From contig MU394054.1 in assembly GCA_022578605.1 (NCBI GenBank), positions 498,945 to 562,944 of the forward strand: a DNA stretch of 64,000 nucleotides, in the 5' to 3' direction. Made by a program: the position numbers and the translations under genes. The notes under the pieces were generated by a model. It did no database searches and had not been told where the DNA came from. It worked only from the letters and a program-made list of their open reading frames with translations. Shown piece by piece: positions 11,274 through 23,826 of this stretch (positions are counted from its first letter, which is position 1; every line of letters begins with the position of its first letter). The DNA comes from Camillea tinctor. Lineage: Eukaryota > Ascomycota > Sordariomycetes > Xylariales > Xylariaceae.

Positions 11274-14200
11274 CGATGTATGGGGCTTTGGCAACTTCGA
11301 CGCCAAGGTCGTTGGGAGTTCTGTATAGAGAACAAGAACAAGAACGAGAACAGTGAAAGAAACAAGAAACGGAAGAGAGAAACAAAAGCAACGCTTGGGA
11401 GGATTTATTAATAAAGGGGGGTGTGACGGAAGGGAAAGCTAAATAGCCCTAGGAAGGATAGAAAAGATAGAGTAAAAGGTAGAAAGTATTGGAGAAACGT
11501 GGAAAGTGTGACGGGATTGGAGTGGGAAGAATGCTCTAACAGCTCTGATTGGGAAGATCAACACGTAATCTAGACCTGGCAGGGAAGTCCCTTGGTAGTG
11601 CATGTGGATTGATCCCAAACTTTCTTGATAGGGTCAGTGAACCGGGATGGGATTGGACAGGAAAGGTGGGGGTTTAGACCTGTCCCTGTAAGTATGCGGT
11701 AGGTATGTGGCCTGTACGTGGCTTGGCTGCTTGGTTTGTAGGTGTAGCAGTTGCACAGTAGGTAAAGCAACCTGCTAGACCCGATCGAGACCTGCCTAGA
11801 CTGCTAGGGCTGCTGGGATTCGCCTTGCTTTTCAGATGGTTGTCAAACCGTCATGATGAATCAACGTGGCGGAACACTGTTCCACCAAGCAGCCTCTAAG
11901 TTTGTGTTCCCCCTTTTCCAAATCTTCTATGACTTTGTCTTCCTCGATTTCTTGGTGCCCGTCTCGACAATCAATTCCCATTGCCGTGGTTTTGCTAGGT
12001 AGTTCGGTTTTATCTTGTCTCAACCCGAGTCGATCAATAACATGACTGACTTAGAAGTTTGGGTTTCAAAAGGAAAAAAAAGAAAAAAGAAACCACACAA
12101 GCACACAACTTCCCCCCCAACCTCATTCGCCCTGTCTGGTGGTTCTCACTCCGTTCCCCGTTTCCCGTTTTCTGGTGTAAGTGCAATGCTGTGTATTATA
12201 GCAGAAAGAAATATCCACGACTGCCACGATTGGAGGAGAATTGCCAAAACCACCTAGGTAGCTTCGGGTTCGTACAGATAGTAAGCGTCATTCCAACACT
12301 TGTCACACGTTATTTACCGTACTTTGCCGCTTGGCTACTGGGCAGCTCTATCGGTTGGAAATGCAAAGTTGATGTGTAGTTTGGGGGGTGAGCAAGGGGG
12401 GGGTGATGCAGCATACATACATCCAGGAGGGTGTAGTGGTGGTAGACTGCAACGCCAGGAACAACAACAAAAAGGGAAAAAAGACAAAAAAGGAAAACGT
12501 GGAGAAGTGATAAGATCAACAACATGATAACTTACGCATTCTACCGCTATACAGTTTCTGCCGGCTAATAGGTCTAGGCTTTCCTCCCCCCTTTGCCTAC
12601 CAGTCGATTTGATACAGTATGTCTATATCGTCACCCTCTTTTCTGTCTATTACGCTGTGTAATACGCAATTCTGCAGGATGATATCAGCAGAGGTCCGGT
12701 CCAATCAGTGTGTAGAAGGGAATGTAAAGTGTACGTAGGACTGACGCCCTCGCGTACTCTTACCGGCGGGAAATGAGATTTCGTGAGATGCTCGATAATA
12801 AGGGAATAGAATTACCTTTGCTCGTTTTTCACCGTCTGTTGGGAATTGAGTCACAAAAAGTGTGTGTGTACTTTGTACTGTCTTTGAATCCTGTCTCCTT
12901 TCCGTATGCACTATGCTGCGTAAGTCTACTCAGCCAATAACTAATTCGTCACGCGACGCGGTCAGGATTCCGATATGGCACAAGTCCTTGCAGTGCCGAG
13001 ACGGATAACGGAACTATCAGCAGACGGGAACCAATAGAACGAGTATGGCCCTGTTCTTTATCACCCAGGTCCGCTCCGCTTCGCCTCGAGGCGGTGATAA
13101 GTAAGTATTTAGGTAGTGATAGCGGATGTTTCCACTAAGCAATACCAAGAGACAAGGAAACAAAGAGAGAGAGAAAAATGGAGTTAGGTGTGACAAGTCG
13201 TATGTCGGGCGAGGTTGAAGTAAGAGGAAACAAAAGTTATGTAAAATAGAGAAACAAGGAGACAAGAAAAAGAGGAAGAAGAAAAAAAATACTTGATTGC
13301 CCTGACCCTGACCGATGTTTTTCTTTGTTTCTTGTTAGTGCTACGATGCTATGTTATTGACGTTAAGTACGTACATACCAAGTTAGTGTGTATGGGGTAC
13401 TCTAGCGCTTTTGATAATTAATATGGTGTAATGAAGTACCCGGTACGTAATTAAAACAGCCTCAACATTCCTGCCGTACTATGCGCACTAGAGAAGCTCT
13501 AACTGCAGTAAAGTTGAATGTCAATGCCCGTGCCTATGCCCGGTCTACACTACAGTCCGTTGAGAAGCTGTCCAAGATCAAGCATATCCTGGGCCGGATC
13601 ACACCGAATCAGGGGACCCGATTTGCGACCCGTAAACCTTAGTGTTAAGGGGTTATGACTAAGAATCGTAATAGAGAACAAAAAGTAAAGGATCAATCAA
13701 GTTGTAAAGGAATTGAATAAAGAAAACTGGGGGTGTCTTGTTGTTCGAATGACGTAACTCCGAGAGGCAATCTAAATCGTCCCATGCGTATTGGAAGATT
13801 GAGGCTCAGTTTGCCACTAAGTGCGTAAGAATGTTGTTGTATCGATGTTAGATGTAGGTATTAGGTGCAGGCTAATGTATCTCGCCCTCCCAGAAATACC
13901 CATTAACTTGCCTTACCGGCTGCTAGCGTATCACTAACGTGTAGTCAAGCCACAATCGTGACGACGCAGCGATGTCTGAGGGTTCCTACGGGGAGATGAG
14001 CTAATGGTAAGATACCAATAGCGCTCATAGGAATCGAACCTACACTTACTATTAAGCTCACCAAGTCCGGGATACTGGAACCAACCTACTTGCTAGTGAA
14101 GGCTGTTGTCATACATGAGCACAAAACCTTAAATACCACCCATGAGCATGACCGTCGGTACCTCCAGTTACACATGATCTCTTAGAGACTGCAAGTACAC

Positions 14201-14894
14201 TCAATTCGATTCCACAAAAAGTCATGATCTAACAGGTAAGGAGATCATCATGCGCCGAACCAAGCTTTCAGAAGGTGAGTCCAATAAAGCTTATCTCGAT
14301 CTTTATCTCGAACAAGCCTTTTCCAAGACGGACAAGCTCTCGCCAAGGAGAACTATATGCACACATATTGTCTGGGCACTTGTAAGACAGACGGGAGCAA
14401 GAGCTTATTCTGCTGTGGTGTCGCATCGTACCTAGTATGCCTCCTGAAAAGAGAGGATATTACCACATGGCCGAGCTAGGGATATAACTGGAATATGTGT
14501 AATAACTATAATATAGAGCACACAAAACACGCACACATGTGCGGGAAGATAGAGAGTGGAATACCTAGACTATACAGATCTTCATGTTCATACTCAAATC
14601 CCATATATATACCCGCGTAACCTTTATATATGTGCCAATATGTTGATGCTATACCCATCAGGCAGGTCCTAACCTCCATCTCATTACAGTACCATCTCCC
14701 CTTTCCCCCTTGGCCAGAGGGGTGTGAAAGGTTGAGAAAGAAACCCAACTCAAAAAGAAAAGAAAAAGAAAAAAATCACAAGCTAACCACCACCAAACCC
14801 GATGATATGATATGTTCCAATCCAAATATCTCTCCTTTTTTTAACCCCCCCCCCTTCCTCCCTTCCTCTTATTGCCCCCCATCCCCTTAACCCC
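11274..14894. other. intergenic, 3.6 kb, no gene supported
   Basis: It contains the 5' leader and promoter of the exchanger gene (purine-rich 11320-11560) and the 3' flank of the P450 gene. Notable points are a 12-bp palindrome CGCCTCGAGGCG at 13082-13093 and a tRNA T-arm-like sequence on the minus strand near 14020-14045 that does not fold into a full tRNA. A short ATG frame at 14250 runs into a GTGAGT donor-like site but no continuation could be identified. Short frames elsewhere have no coding character. Confidence 0.5.
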
Positions 14895-17000
14895 TTATCC
14901 CTCCAACCAACTCACAAACCTCTCCTCCCCTCTCCTCACCAGCCTAACCGGCACGTGCGCATCCCCATGTAGCTTCAGCGTGATCAAGCTGGACGCCTCT
15001 CTCAGGGTCCTCCTCGACTTCTCGGTCGCGCGCGCGTAAGCCTTTCTCTTCCTCTCCTTCTCCTTCTCCTCTTCCCCCAAACCCTCTCCCCTTCCATCGC
15101 CCTGCTCGCTTTCATCCTCGTTTTCGTCGTCCACCACGTTCTCCACGCTGTAGTCCCGAAAGATGACCGCCAGCGCGGCCATGATCTCGACCTGCGCGAT
15201 GCGCCGGCCGAGGCAGGACCGCGGCCCCGCCGAGAACGGCACGTACGACCCGCGCGCGGGGCGGTACAGCTGCGCGCTCGTGTCGGGGCCCGCGAAGCCG
15301 CCGAAGTCCTCTGCCTCCTCCTCTGCCTCCTCCGCGCCGGCGGCAGTACTGCTAGGTCTGAACCAGCGCTCGGGCACCCAGTCGTCGAGGTCGTGCGGCT
15401 TGCCGGGGGTGACGCGGCTCGGCTTGGCGGGCCAGAAGCGCGGGTTGCGCTGGGCGGCGGGCACGACCATGCCGATGTAGGCGCCGCGGGGCAGGGGGTG
15501 GGGGGCGCCGTCGGCGGCGACCACGAGCTGGTCCTGGGCCGGCGACACCATCTTGGGGACCTCGGTGACGGGCGGCATGAGGCGCAGGGTCTCGTTCATG
15601 GCGGCGCCGATCATGGACGCCATCATGGCGTTGACTTTGTCGTCGTAGTCCCACGTGCGCGGGTCCGCGCCGCCGAAGATGGCGTCGATGTCGCGCTGCA
15701 GCTGGCGCTGGGCGGGCGGGTTGTTGGCTAGCTCAAGCAGTGTGAAGTGGATCACGTTGGCGGTCGTCTCGTGCCCCGCGAGGAACATGATGAAGGCGTT
15801 GCCGATGATCTCCGAGTCCTTCAGCGCGATGCTTTTGCTCTTGGTGTCTTGGTTCTGGTACGACGTCGCCACGAGCGAGCCCATGATGTCCATGCCCGCC
15901 TCTTTATCCCCGCGGCGGACGTCTTCGACTTTGTCCCGGAGGAATTCCTCCATGTACTGAGAGAAGCTATCTCTCGCTTGTTTCGCCAATTTGAGAGCCT
16001 CGAAGGGAAGATTATCTAAGTCTAGGTTAGTTGCTAATATGTGTGTCTATTTCGGCGGTGCATACTCATGATGAAACCGGGGGTTACTAGTAACACCAAG
16101 AGATATTTCAGAGTTCCAGCGATAGAGTCCCTGAAGCTGATAGAATGCCCTTTCGGAACACCGAGGCTCGTATATTTGACCAGCCTTGGATCTGTATCTG
16201 CGGGCAAGGTCTGTCCGGGCCAGAGTAACCGTAGCCCAAATCCAACAAAGCTGATGATATTCAGCGCCAACGTCATGGTATCATCTTCGAGGGACTTGAT
16301 TCTATCAGTCGTTTCCCGGCGTTGCCAGTAGTCAACCATGCCTTGCGCCTGCTCAACGGCAACTTTAAAAACCAGCGCTGAGTTCTTCTCGTTAAACGAA
16401 GCCGATGTGACTTTTCGGTGCATGCGCCAAAGAGAACCCTCGGTCGTTACCACGTTCTCGCCGAATAGAGTAAGTATCTTATACGACTCTAGTGGCTTAG
16501 GGAAAGCCTCGCGCTTAGAGGTGACCTGGTGGATGACATCGGCATCATCGGTGAATACTATCACTTGAGTAGGTGTCGCGAGAAGGAAGATCTCACCCAA
16601 CTTCTCGAACGGCTCGTGGAGTTTCTGGTACTGCCAGTCAGGTACACATACGCTATTGTTTTTAACCATCAATCTGCCTATTCTACCAAACGTAAAGGGC
16701 TAAGAAGCTTTTGACCTACTCGATGACATTTTCCCAGTATTTCTTAGGCAAGAGCTTCCAAAGTCTCGCCCAGATAGGAGTTGTAAGTTGAACTATCGCA
16801 TTTTTCGGGTTCACGGCTTTGTTCCCCAGTTAGCGCCATAGATCTAAGTTACCAGGAGTATAATATAGCAGCATACGGGCGATATAGTAGGGTAGCCCGC
16901 TGGCTTTTGCTAGAGCAATATTCCTGCGCAGACCAGATATAGTCACATAAAGTACCAGGGCGACAATGCCGCCGAGCAGCATTAATAGAGTGTATATCAT
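14895..17000 (-). CDS. cytochrome P450 monooxygenase
   Basis: Four exons: 17000-16877, 16816-16720, 16652-16066 and 16021-14895, giving about 644 residues. The first exon encodes a membrane anchor (MIYTLLMLLGGIVALVLY). Reading straight through it meets a stop, but splicing GTATGC..AG and then GTAGGT..AG restores SGLPYYIAPVNPKNAIVQL and leads into VCVPDWQYQKLHEPFEKLG. Core motifs are all present: the C-helix WRMHRK, the I-helix AGHETT (about 351-356), the K-helix ETLR (413-416), PERW, and the heme loop FSAGPRSCLGRR with the Cys ligand near 539. Expected location is the ER membrane with a P450 reductase partner. Substrate unknown. Odd features are a Glu/Ala insert before the heme loop and a long Asp/Glu/Lys-rich insert after it, both in a very GC-rich last exon. 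Confidence 0.92.
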
Positions 17001-18051
17001 GTTGGCGGGTGGGATATAATTGGAAGGCCTTGGCCTGAGTTCCCTCCCAATATTACACAGAAGCTGTCGTTATTCGTAGATGTCGTCGTCTCATCACTCG
17101 TGTGTTTCGGTTCGGTTTGAAAAATCAATACTCGCAAGGGTCTCGATTCGAGACCTGAACCTGCTTGCGAACTTAGGATGCGCGCAACCTGTAGTTGAAT
17201 TATCGTGCTTGATATCGATGCTTAACGATTCGAACATATATGTTATAACGAAGGAAAACGGGAACAGCGAGAAGAAGAAAAATTCTATTGTCGCGATCAG
17301 CTGTAGCTAGACAGCTTGATCGCCCCCGGACCCTGAAGGAGGTCCCTCCTTTCTGCTTCAAGCCCTCCTACATGTTGAAGTTGGTATGGTATCTTGGTGT
17401 CGCATCGTTTCGGAAACCCCTGATACCGTGCGCTAAAACATCTTTTAAGCGGGGATGAAGCTCCAAGCAGCCTTTTCATGAAAGTCATGACGCTACTTTA
17501 CTACATAAACCTATCGCAGCGGACAGTTAAAAGGATCTAAAGAGCAGTCCATGTAAGTCTAATGCTACTAGTCAGACGCCGTTTTGTTCAATGTGCATCC
17601 AGGCAGCCCTCACGACTCCATTAGTAAACTATTTGTACTAGGTTAGATAGGCTGGTGAACTGGGCGGAAATGGGACGAACAGTCAGATCCAGATAATATG
17701 CAGGGTGAGCACGTTGCATCAACATGGGTTGGTGCGAAACGTGTTTCGAAACATTGAACCTGGTATGAGAAGGTCAGCTTCCCCGTATTAGAGAGGATGA
17801 ATTGGAAATATGGAACTTGGAGTTGTGGCGATGCTCTTTGAAAATTCCACGAATATGGCCAATTGCCAAAAGTCGTCATCGTGAAATACGTTGTGCAAAA
17901 TGAATGGTATGCAGTGTCCGAGTCAAGCTCAAAGGTTATATAGGCAGTACATAACCTTAACCATGCAAATATCAGGTAAACATGGACAGATAAATATAAA
18001 ATCTTCAAAAGTACGGGGTATCAAAACGTCATCAATCATATTTAAACTTGT
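17001..18051. other. intergenic between P450 and GWT1 genes
   Basis: This holds the P450 promoter and leader and the GWT1 3' flank. A minus-strand frame at 17643-18008 would encode a small secreted-looking peptide, but it starts with TTG and has no ATG near its start, so I do not call it a gene. Confidence 0.45.
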
Positions 18052-19616
18052 CTAGAGCTTAATGGAGATATTCCACGCGTCCAATGCGACGGCAACGCTC
18101 GTGATTACCGCGGAATATCCAACCAGTATACCCATCGTGCCCGCCGGCCCGACGTCTAAAGTCGGAACAGTCATATTGACCAGTCCCGTCATCAAATTGG
18201 CAAGAAGAAAGATGGCCAAGCCGTTCTTGTTGAAGGAGCGTAGAACTCTGCTCGTTGCTGTCTCATATGCTTCCTGCTCCGACTTGGCATCTACAGCACT
18301 GTAAAATGACGGGAAGAACACGGTCTCTATAACACAACACGCTAGTATCTGTGCTGAGTTGAACGCTGCGATCCAGAGAATATACGGCAGATTGGCTAGT
18401 CGACGGGAAACATCTAGCCCTGCGCCGTACGAAAAATTAGTAGTGAAGAAGTACAGCACTGTCCAAATACCTGACCAGACGGCCATAATTAACAGAAGTG
18501 TGGTTCTTTGTGTGCTGTGGCTCACTCTACTTCGCGGGTTAATACTCCTGGGCAGCACGAACATGCCCGCATCCTGGCCGGCGAGGAAGATAGCTAAGTA
18601 TCCCACAAAACTACATATTCCTTCTCTATTCATAGAAAACAGGTCGACACGTGGCGCTGTAAGAATGAAGGCCTTGAGAGGGGTGCTTTCTAGCACAACT
18701 TGGTAGAGAACGCCCAGAAGAAGGGCAATAGCTGCGTATGACGGTATGACGTTCAAGGCAGACTGGAAAATGGCGACAAAGGGGGGCAGAAAGCCTAGGG
18801 TGAAGAAGAAGTTCCAATGGACACCATATTCTGTCACATGTTCGGCATAGTCAAGCCCCTTGACACTTATGAGCCGTACGATGCCCAAGACCAACAAAGG
18901 GAAGGAATGTCGCATTGAGTAAAGAAGTCTCTGGCCTAGGGGGGTCGTGCGACCCTGGGCTCTTTCTTTCAGCATAGGCCGAGCAGCCACAACGCCGGCT
19001 GAGAAGACGAACGATCCAACACCAACGTCCATCAGCGAAGTCCCCCATGTTTCCACCTTGGCGAACCGACGGGGGAACAGCCTGAAGTCAACCGCCAGTA
19101 TAGCCAGGCAGGTCAGGACAAGCATAGAACCTCTATAGGTAGTTAAGAAGGGTTTCGTGGACAGCACGCCGAGCGCACTGGAGGCCTTCTGGGACTGGGA
19201 GCCGGGGGGGAGCTTTAGTTTCTTGCGCGAGGCGGCAGGGTTCGGCGGGAGGGCATAGACGAAGATGGCAGGGACGAGGAACAAGCCACATAGCAGCAAT
19301 GGCGTATCCGAATAAAGAGTCATGCCAAGAAGGGGGGCGACAACGTTTAGGATGAAATCGACGACGAAGCTGAGCGGCTTGTAGGGCTTGAAGAAGGATT
19401 GGCGCGACTGGAGAACAGACCACAGGACGAAGGCAATCTACAAAAGAGGGCGAATAGTTAGCTCGGAGAGCATTACTTTTTTCTTCTTTTTCTTTTCGAC
19501 TCATCGCTTACCGGTCCTACCGCAGTCACATAGTTGATTTCCGTGACTGAACCTCCGGAAAGATTGGACACGAAGTCCTCTTTCATCTGCTTATAAGTTG
19601 TCGAATTTGACGCCAT
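18052..19616 (-). CDS. gwt1: GPI-anchored wall transfer protein 1 (GlcN-PI inositol acyltransferase)
   Basis: Two exons, 19616-19512 and 19437-18052, encode 496 residues, the usual length for Gwt1/PIG-W. Exon 1 starts [22 protein letters not shown], and the GTAAGC donor follows TAVGP. Exon 2 continues [12 protein letters not shown]. Diagnostic stretches include [46 protein letters not shown] and [17 protein letters not shown]. The rest is a chain of about a dozen hydrophobic segments, ending in the lumen- or cytosol-facing tail NISIKL. The enzyme transfers an acyl chain to the inositol of glucosaminyl-phosphatidylinositol in the ER, an early step of GPI-anchor synthesis, and is needed for transport of GPI-anchored mannoproteins to the wall. 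It is divergently oriented to the gene at 20891, separated by 1.27 kb. Confidence 0.96.
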
Positions 19617-20890
19617 TTTCACCACTTTTTCTTGTGTAAATATGATGAAGAAAGAAGGGATAAATAAAAAAGAAATGCAATGTTATATTATATTATATCT
19701 TCGAGTGATCAGGCATCGTGTCCATTGGGAACAGAGGAGGGACTAAGAACAGCCTGTCAAAGTCGATATATGATGTGTGGTTGAAGACGTGTAAGTTTAC
19801 AAGAAAGAAAGAAAAGCTTGGAAGCGATGCAAGTCTACAGGTCCCTATCTTAGGTAATTATCTTAGGTAACCTAGGGTAACTAGCCTAGGTAGCTGGGTT
19901 AGCTAAAGTAGTAGTGTACTACTTTACAAGATGGAGGGGAGATATAATTAGTATAAGGTTAAGTGGCTTTAAAGCACTTTATCAGTTAGGCCAATTACAA
20001 GCCATATCGGAGAGTTCAGTGACCGTTGCTGCTTTATTCACTCTATTCAAAATCACGTGGGTCCACTAACATCTTGAGTTTAAGCCCAAGGCAAACCAAC
20101 TTGATCTCTCTTTCACCTTTTAAACCTTCTTTTACCTTTTTGAGGGCTTATTATTCCGAACTCGTTGCGTATGCAACTCTTCGAACTCTCGCCTACATGT
20201 GACCCCCTGCAGCCTCCAACTGATCAAAACTGACAGGAAATCTAAAAAAGCTCAGGGGCATTGTCAAGAACAAGTTCATCCCCGGTTCATCCCAGTTCAA
20301 TCGGCCCCGCCCGTTCCTACACAATATGACGCGTGATAACTGAGGTGTCTTTGTTTGTCCATCGCCAACCACTCCTTGCTGTCCTGTTTTTACCTCTTCG
20401 CTGCTTGACTGGATCCCCCATTGTTTACACAGCATGAAACAAGTAAACGGAAACCCATCGTCTTTGTTCTGCTTACGAGACGAGTCGTCCCAGGAGAGCT
20501 TAGCGGACACATGGCATACCATGCTTCTTGTACATCCGCCACAAGCTATACCACATTATTGGTAATGAGCTATTCCCCTTGTCATCATCATGAAGTTTTA
20601 CGCGAGGTTGGTCATGATGGCCCAGCTCTTTGACTCAGTTGCCCCCCCCTGCTTGAAAGGAAGGGGAGGGAAAAGAGAGTTCTCACAAAAGACATATCGT
20701 CGTTTGGTCATTTATAAGAAACATTAGATATCATGAATTCAAGGCTCATCTATAGGACATATTCTTTTTTTCTCTCCCTTATATCTAAAGCCATTTCATT
20801 TATTCAAAACCTCCAAGTAGCTTGGGGTCATCCGTGCCTAGCAGGCCACCTTCGTATTCGTTTCCATATCAGCCCTCAACTACTATCAGA
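19617..20890. promoter_or_regulatory. divergent intergenic region between gwt1 and the disordered-protein gene
   Basis: Both flanking genes start at its ends, so it should contain both promoters. The gwt1 side begins with T/A-rich leader sequence. At 19850-19900 there is a dense group of TAGGTA, TAGGTAACCTAGG and GCCTAGGTAGC motifs. The right side (20640-20820) is pyrimidine-rich, as is common in fungal leaders. No specific factor site can be named with confidence. Confidence 0.45.
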
Positions 20891-22302
20891 ATGACGAGTG
20901 ATGTGACAAAACCGACGCCTCCGAGTCTCAACCCGATCTGGACGAACTGTTATAATCCCAACAGCAACCCCAAGACGGCTCTCCAAGCTGTTCGGAGTCC
21001 TTTACTGGCACCTGCGCCTATTTCTCCCGCAAGTCTTCTTCCTAGTCCACTGTATCCAGCTTATAAAAATTCAATGTGGAAACAAGACCAGGATCTAGTG
21101 AGTCGCCTCGACCTGAGGTCACGACAACTACACCAAGTGAGCCTAACATCTTCCATATCACCTGGCGAGCAATCGCCGTTGGTTTCAAAGCTCGAGAAGA
21201 TTAGCTTATTACCTGAGATCGATCTTGAGATGAGAGATGGCCTGCCCAGTCTTCGTCCTCTGGTTGCCCCGCCGCACGACGTGGAATCAAACCCCGTTGT
21301 AATATCTGGTCCTCTAGCCCTTCGTACACATAGACACAGTACCGGCACAGACTCGCCTCTTTTATGCAGGCAACGTAGTGATTCAGCTGTTCACTTTTCT
21401 CCGTATCATGAGCTTTGGAGCATAGGCCACCTGCACTTCAATAATGCAAAGACAGCAGATGCCTTCGTTATACCTCGATCTTTGCGACGGGAGAGCAATC
21501 CCTTCACCGAGACATGCCACTCTGGGGTGTCACAAGGAGATGATGGGTTATCAAGGCTCACAATGCCGAATCGGCTTACAGCTCGTATCGTCATTCGACC
21601 GCGAGCTCACGAAAGAAAGCTATTCAAGTTCCAGCATAGCTTCGATATGGATGAGCTGCGAGCCTCAGTTCCCGACCCACCGCCGTCGCTTATTAAGGAC
21701 GAAACCCCTAGTGAAGAGCAGGATCTAGTTTCGAACTCGACCATCCACCCTACGCCGATGCTAGGGAGACGGAAAAGTGCTGTGCGGTCCAATAGCATCT
21801 CATCAACTTCGCCGCGCGATCTGAGATCTGGCCATGCCACAGACTACAAGAGTTTGCTGGCAGACTCGAAGACTATGCCAATCCGTAAGAAAACCCCCTC
21901 TCCTATCCTCTTCCTATTCAGCCCCGCCCCTATCATCATCTACATTCCAGATTTTAAGGGATCAATGATGATTTTTCATGTCAAGATGTCATCCGTGTCT
22001 CAGACCCACGGATCCCTAGAAAGAATGTGAGGGCAAAAAAAAAAAAAAAAAAAAAGGCAGAAAATGAAAAACTATTACTAAATGGCTAACCTCATTGAAA
22101 AGACCTTAGATACGCGCAGGCCTTCCTCCCCGTGGTCGCAGGTCTGCTGCAGCTGGGCGACGTCCGCAAGGGGGACGTCGTCTACCTGCCCGTGCCGCAT
22201 GCCGGCGCCTGGACCCAGACCCTCCGGTACATCTATACGGGCCAGGGCGAGCTGACGCCCTCCGTGCGCGCTAACATCGTATACCTTGCCGGCAAGGTCT
22301 AA
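20891..22302 (+). CDS. uncharacterised fungal protein, disordered with conserved C-terminal module
   Basis: Two exons, 20891-21884 and 22103-22302, give about 397 residues. The donor is GTAAGA; a GGCTAAC branch point at 22084-22090 precedes the acceptor AG at 22101-22102. Residues 1-331 are Ser/Pro-rich and mostly disordered, with short conserved-looking patches such as ELWSIGHLHF and RLTARIVIRPRAHERKLFK. The last 66 residues are compact: AQAFLPVVAGLLQLGDVRKG, then VYLPVPHAGAWTQTLRYIYT and NIVYLAGKV. This resembles the C-terminal BTB-related module (LPVPHPEAW..YVYTGQGEL) of uncharacterised Sordariomycete proteins; that assignment is from memory and tentative. The ATG at 20891 is the first in frame; the frame is open to a TTG at 20822, so an upstream exon is possible. 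The intron carries a run of 21 A. Confidence 0.68.
22035..22055 (+). repeat. A21 homopolymer in intron
   Basis: An uninterrupted run of 21 adenines lies inside the 218-bp intron of the preceding gene, about 30 bp before its branch point. It could be a simple slippage tract or the tail of an inserted retro-sequence. Confidence 0.85.
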
Positions 22303-23826
22303 ACAACTGCCTGCATACGTAACCTGAATATCTACCTTGGGAACTGGATTTTCCCGGCCATCTGTGTATGTAAACAAAAAGCTTTGTGGGGGCTGGGCAG
22401 GAACAAATGGGAATGGAATGTGAAGTGTGATATACGTAATAGAAGAGAGGGAATAATGACAGTAGCGATCATATGCTACTTTTTATGGGACAAAGAAAAA
22501 ACTGAGACTGTTGATACTTTTGGTGCTTACCCGCCTAACCTAGAGAGGTGCCTACTTCATGTATGTATTATATGGGATAAAGGGATGGGATGATATCCTC
22601 AAGATGGTGGCGAGTAAATAGATAAAATAGATAGAAAGGAAACATTCGCAGGCGAAATCATTTAGAAGTTTCGGCGAGGTTGGTTATCATACGTAATCTA
22701 CATAGGTTACTTACTTTGTTTACCGGCTTACATGTCTCGGGAGTGTGAAAGGAGGGAAGAAGCCACCGTTTGGAATGAAAGATGTCTTCCCTCCCCACTC
22801 CCCTCTCTTGGGTATGTTTGTTTTTACGAGGCGCCAGATTCTCGTCCTCGCTGTCTAACCCACGCCCTGAGTATCCCGCATGCATCATCCCCTTTCTTTT
22901 CATCAATATCTCTTAGTTTATAGGTTGTTCTTACTCGTCTATTACCCCGGCTCTGAGGGGGAAATGGTATTGTATGTGCTGTGATGGTTAATAGTGATAA
23001 TTGGTATAGGTTAAGAAACAAAACAAAAAGCTGTTATCATACTTCCCCTAGATTCATAAATATAAGCCCTGACAGGGTTAAGAAGTTATACTCATCTTCC
23101 CATCTCGAACCTTTACATAGTCGTCCTTCGCGCTATAATTTAGTTACCTAATATTATATGCAGGTATCTCTCACTTCATCATTTGCACATGGTATTAGTT
23201 GGTATATGATCTTAACATTAATCATACGCAAAGGGCCTAAGAAATAATCGATGTCGACCTGCTTGTGTGATGGTCTATATTTAGATTCATCAAGGATGTA
23301 TACCCTTAGGTATCTAAGAAAAGAAAAATTGACATGATAACTGATAAATACTAAAAGGAGGAAAAAACGCCCACAAACGCCCGCCCTAACACTAAGACTC
23401 CTCCCCCATCTCAACCCCATCATTCTCACGAATCGGAGCTCTTGTGCAGGAGGGTTTGGAAACCAAGGTTGTAAAGCAAAGAATCAAATCTAGAATCGAA
23501 TTCCCCATTCGCGCCTCCAGAAAAAGCAAAGGATGAAATAATATGTACTCTGTAGTGAAACTGGAAAGAAAAAGAAAAAAACACAAAATTGCTTTAAATT
23601 GCTTTGCTTTACTTCTTTGAATTTCCATCCCTCCCCTTCTTTCTCCCCCCTTTCTTGACCTATGGTATATAGAAGTATTTTTTTTTTCTTGATCGGTTTG
23701 GTTTTGGGTATAGTTGTAATACACATTATAGGTCGGGGGTTGGAGAAAAAAATTTTCTAATCCTCTTTTTCCTTTGGCCCTTTAACTCTCTCTGCCTTTC
23801 CCTTTTCTCTTGCCCCTGCACTTCGC
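22303..23826. other. intergenic between convergent genes
   Basis: It separates the 3' ends of two genes transcribed towards each other, so it should hold both 3' UTRs. AT-rich with pyrimidine tracts at 23630-23700. No coding region recognised. Confidence 0.5.

Noticed and set aside
13995..14090. tRNA-like T-arm (GGTTCGATTCC) on the minus strand, with a D-arm-like AGTAGGTTGGT about 50 nt upstream
   Set aside because: The total length would fit, but the acceptor stem and anticodon stem do not pair. At best a degenerate tRNA relic.
15352..15731. Long frames overlapping the P450 last exon on both strands
   Set aside because: Shadows of a GC-rich exon whose true frame carries all P450 motifs.
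16801..17000. Apparent in-frame stop in the P450 N-terminus, suggesting a pseudogene
   Set aside because: A 60-bp intron with GTATGC donor, GCTAAC branch point and AAG acceptor removes the stop and restores the conserved sequence, so the gene is intact.
17643..18008. 121-codon minus frame with signal-peptide-like start and five cysteines
   Set aside because: It begins with TTG, has no nearby ATG, and lies in the GWT1 3' flank; no family recognised.
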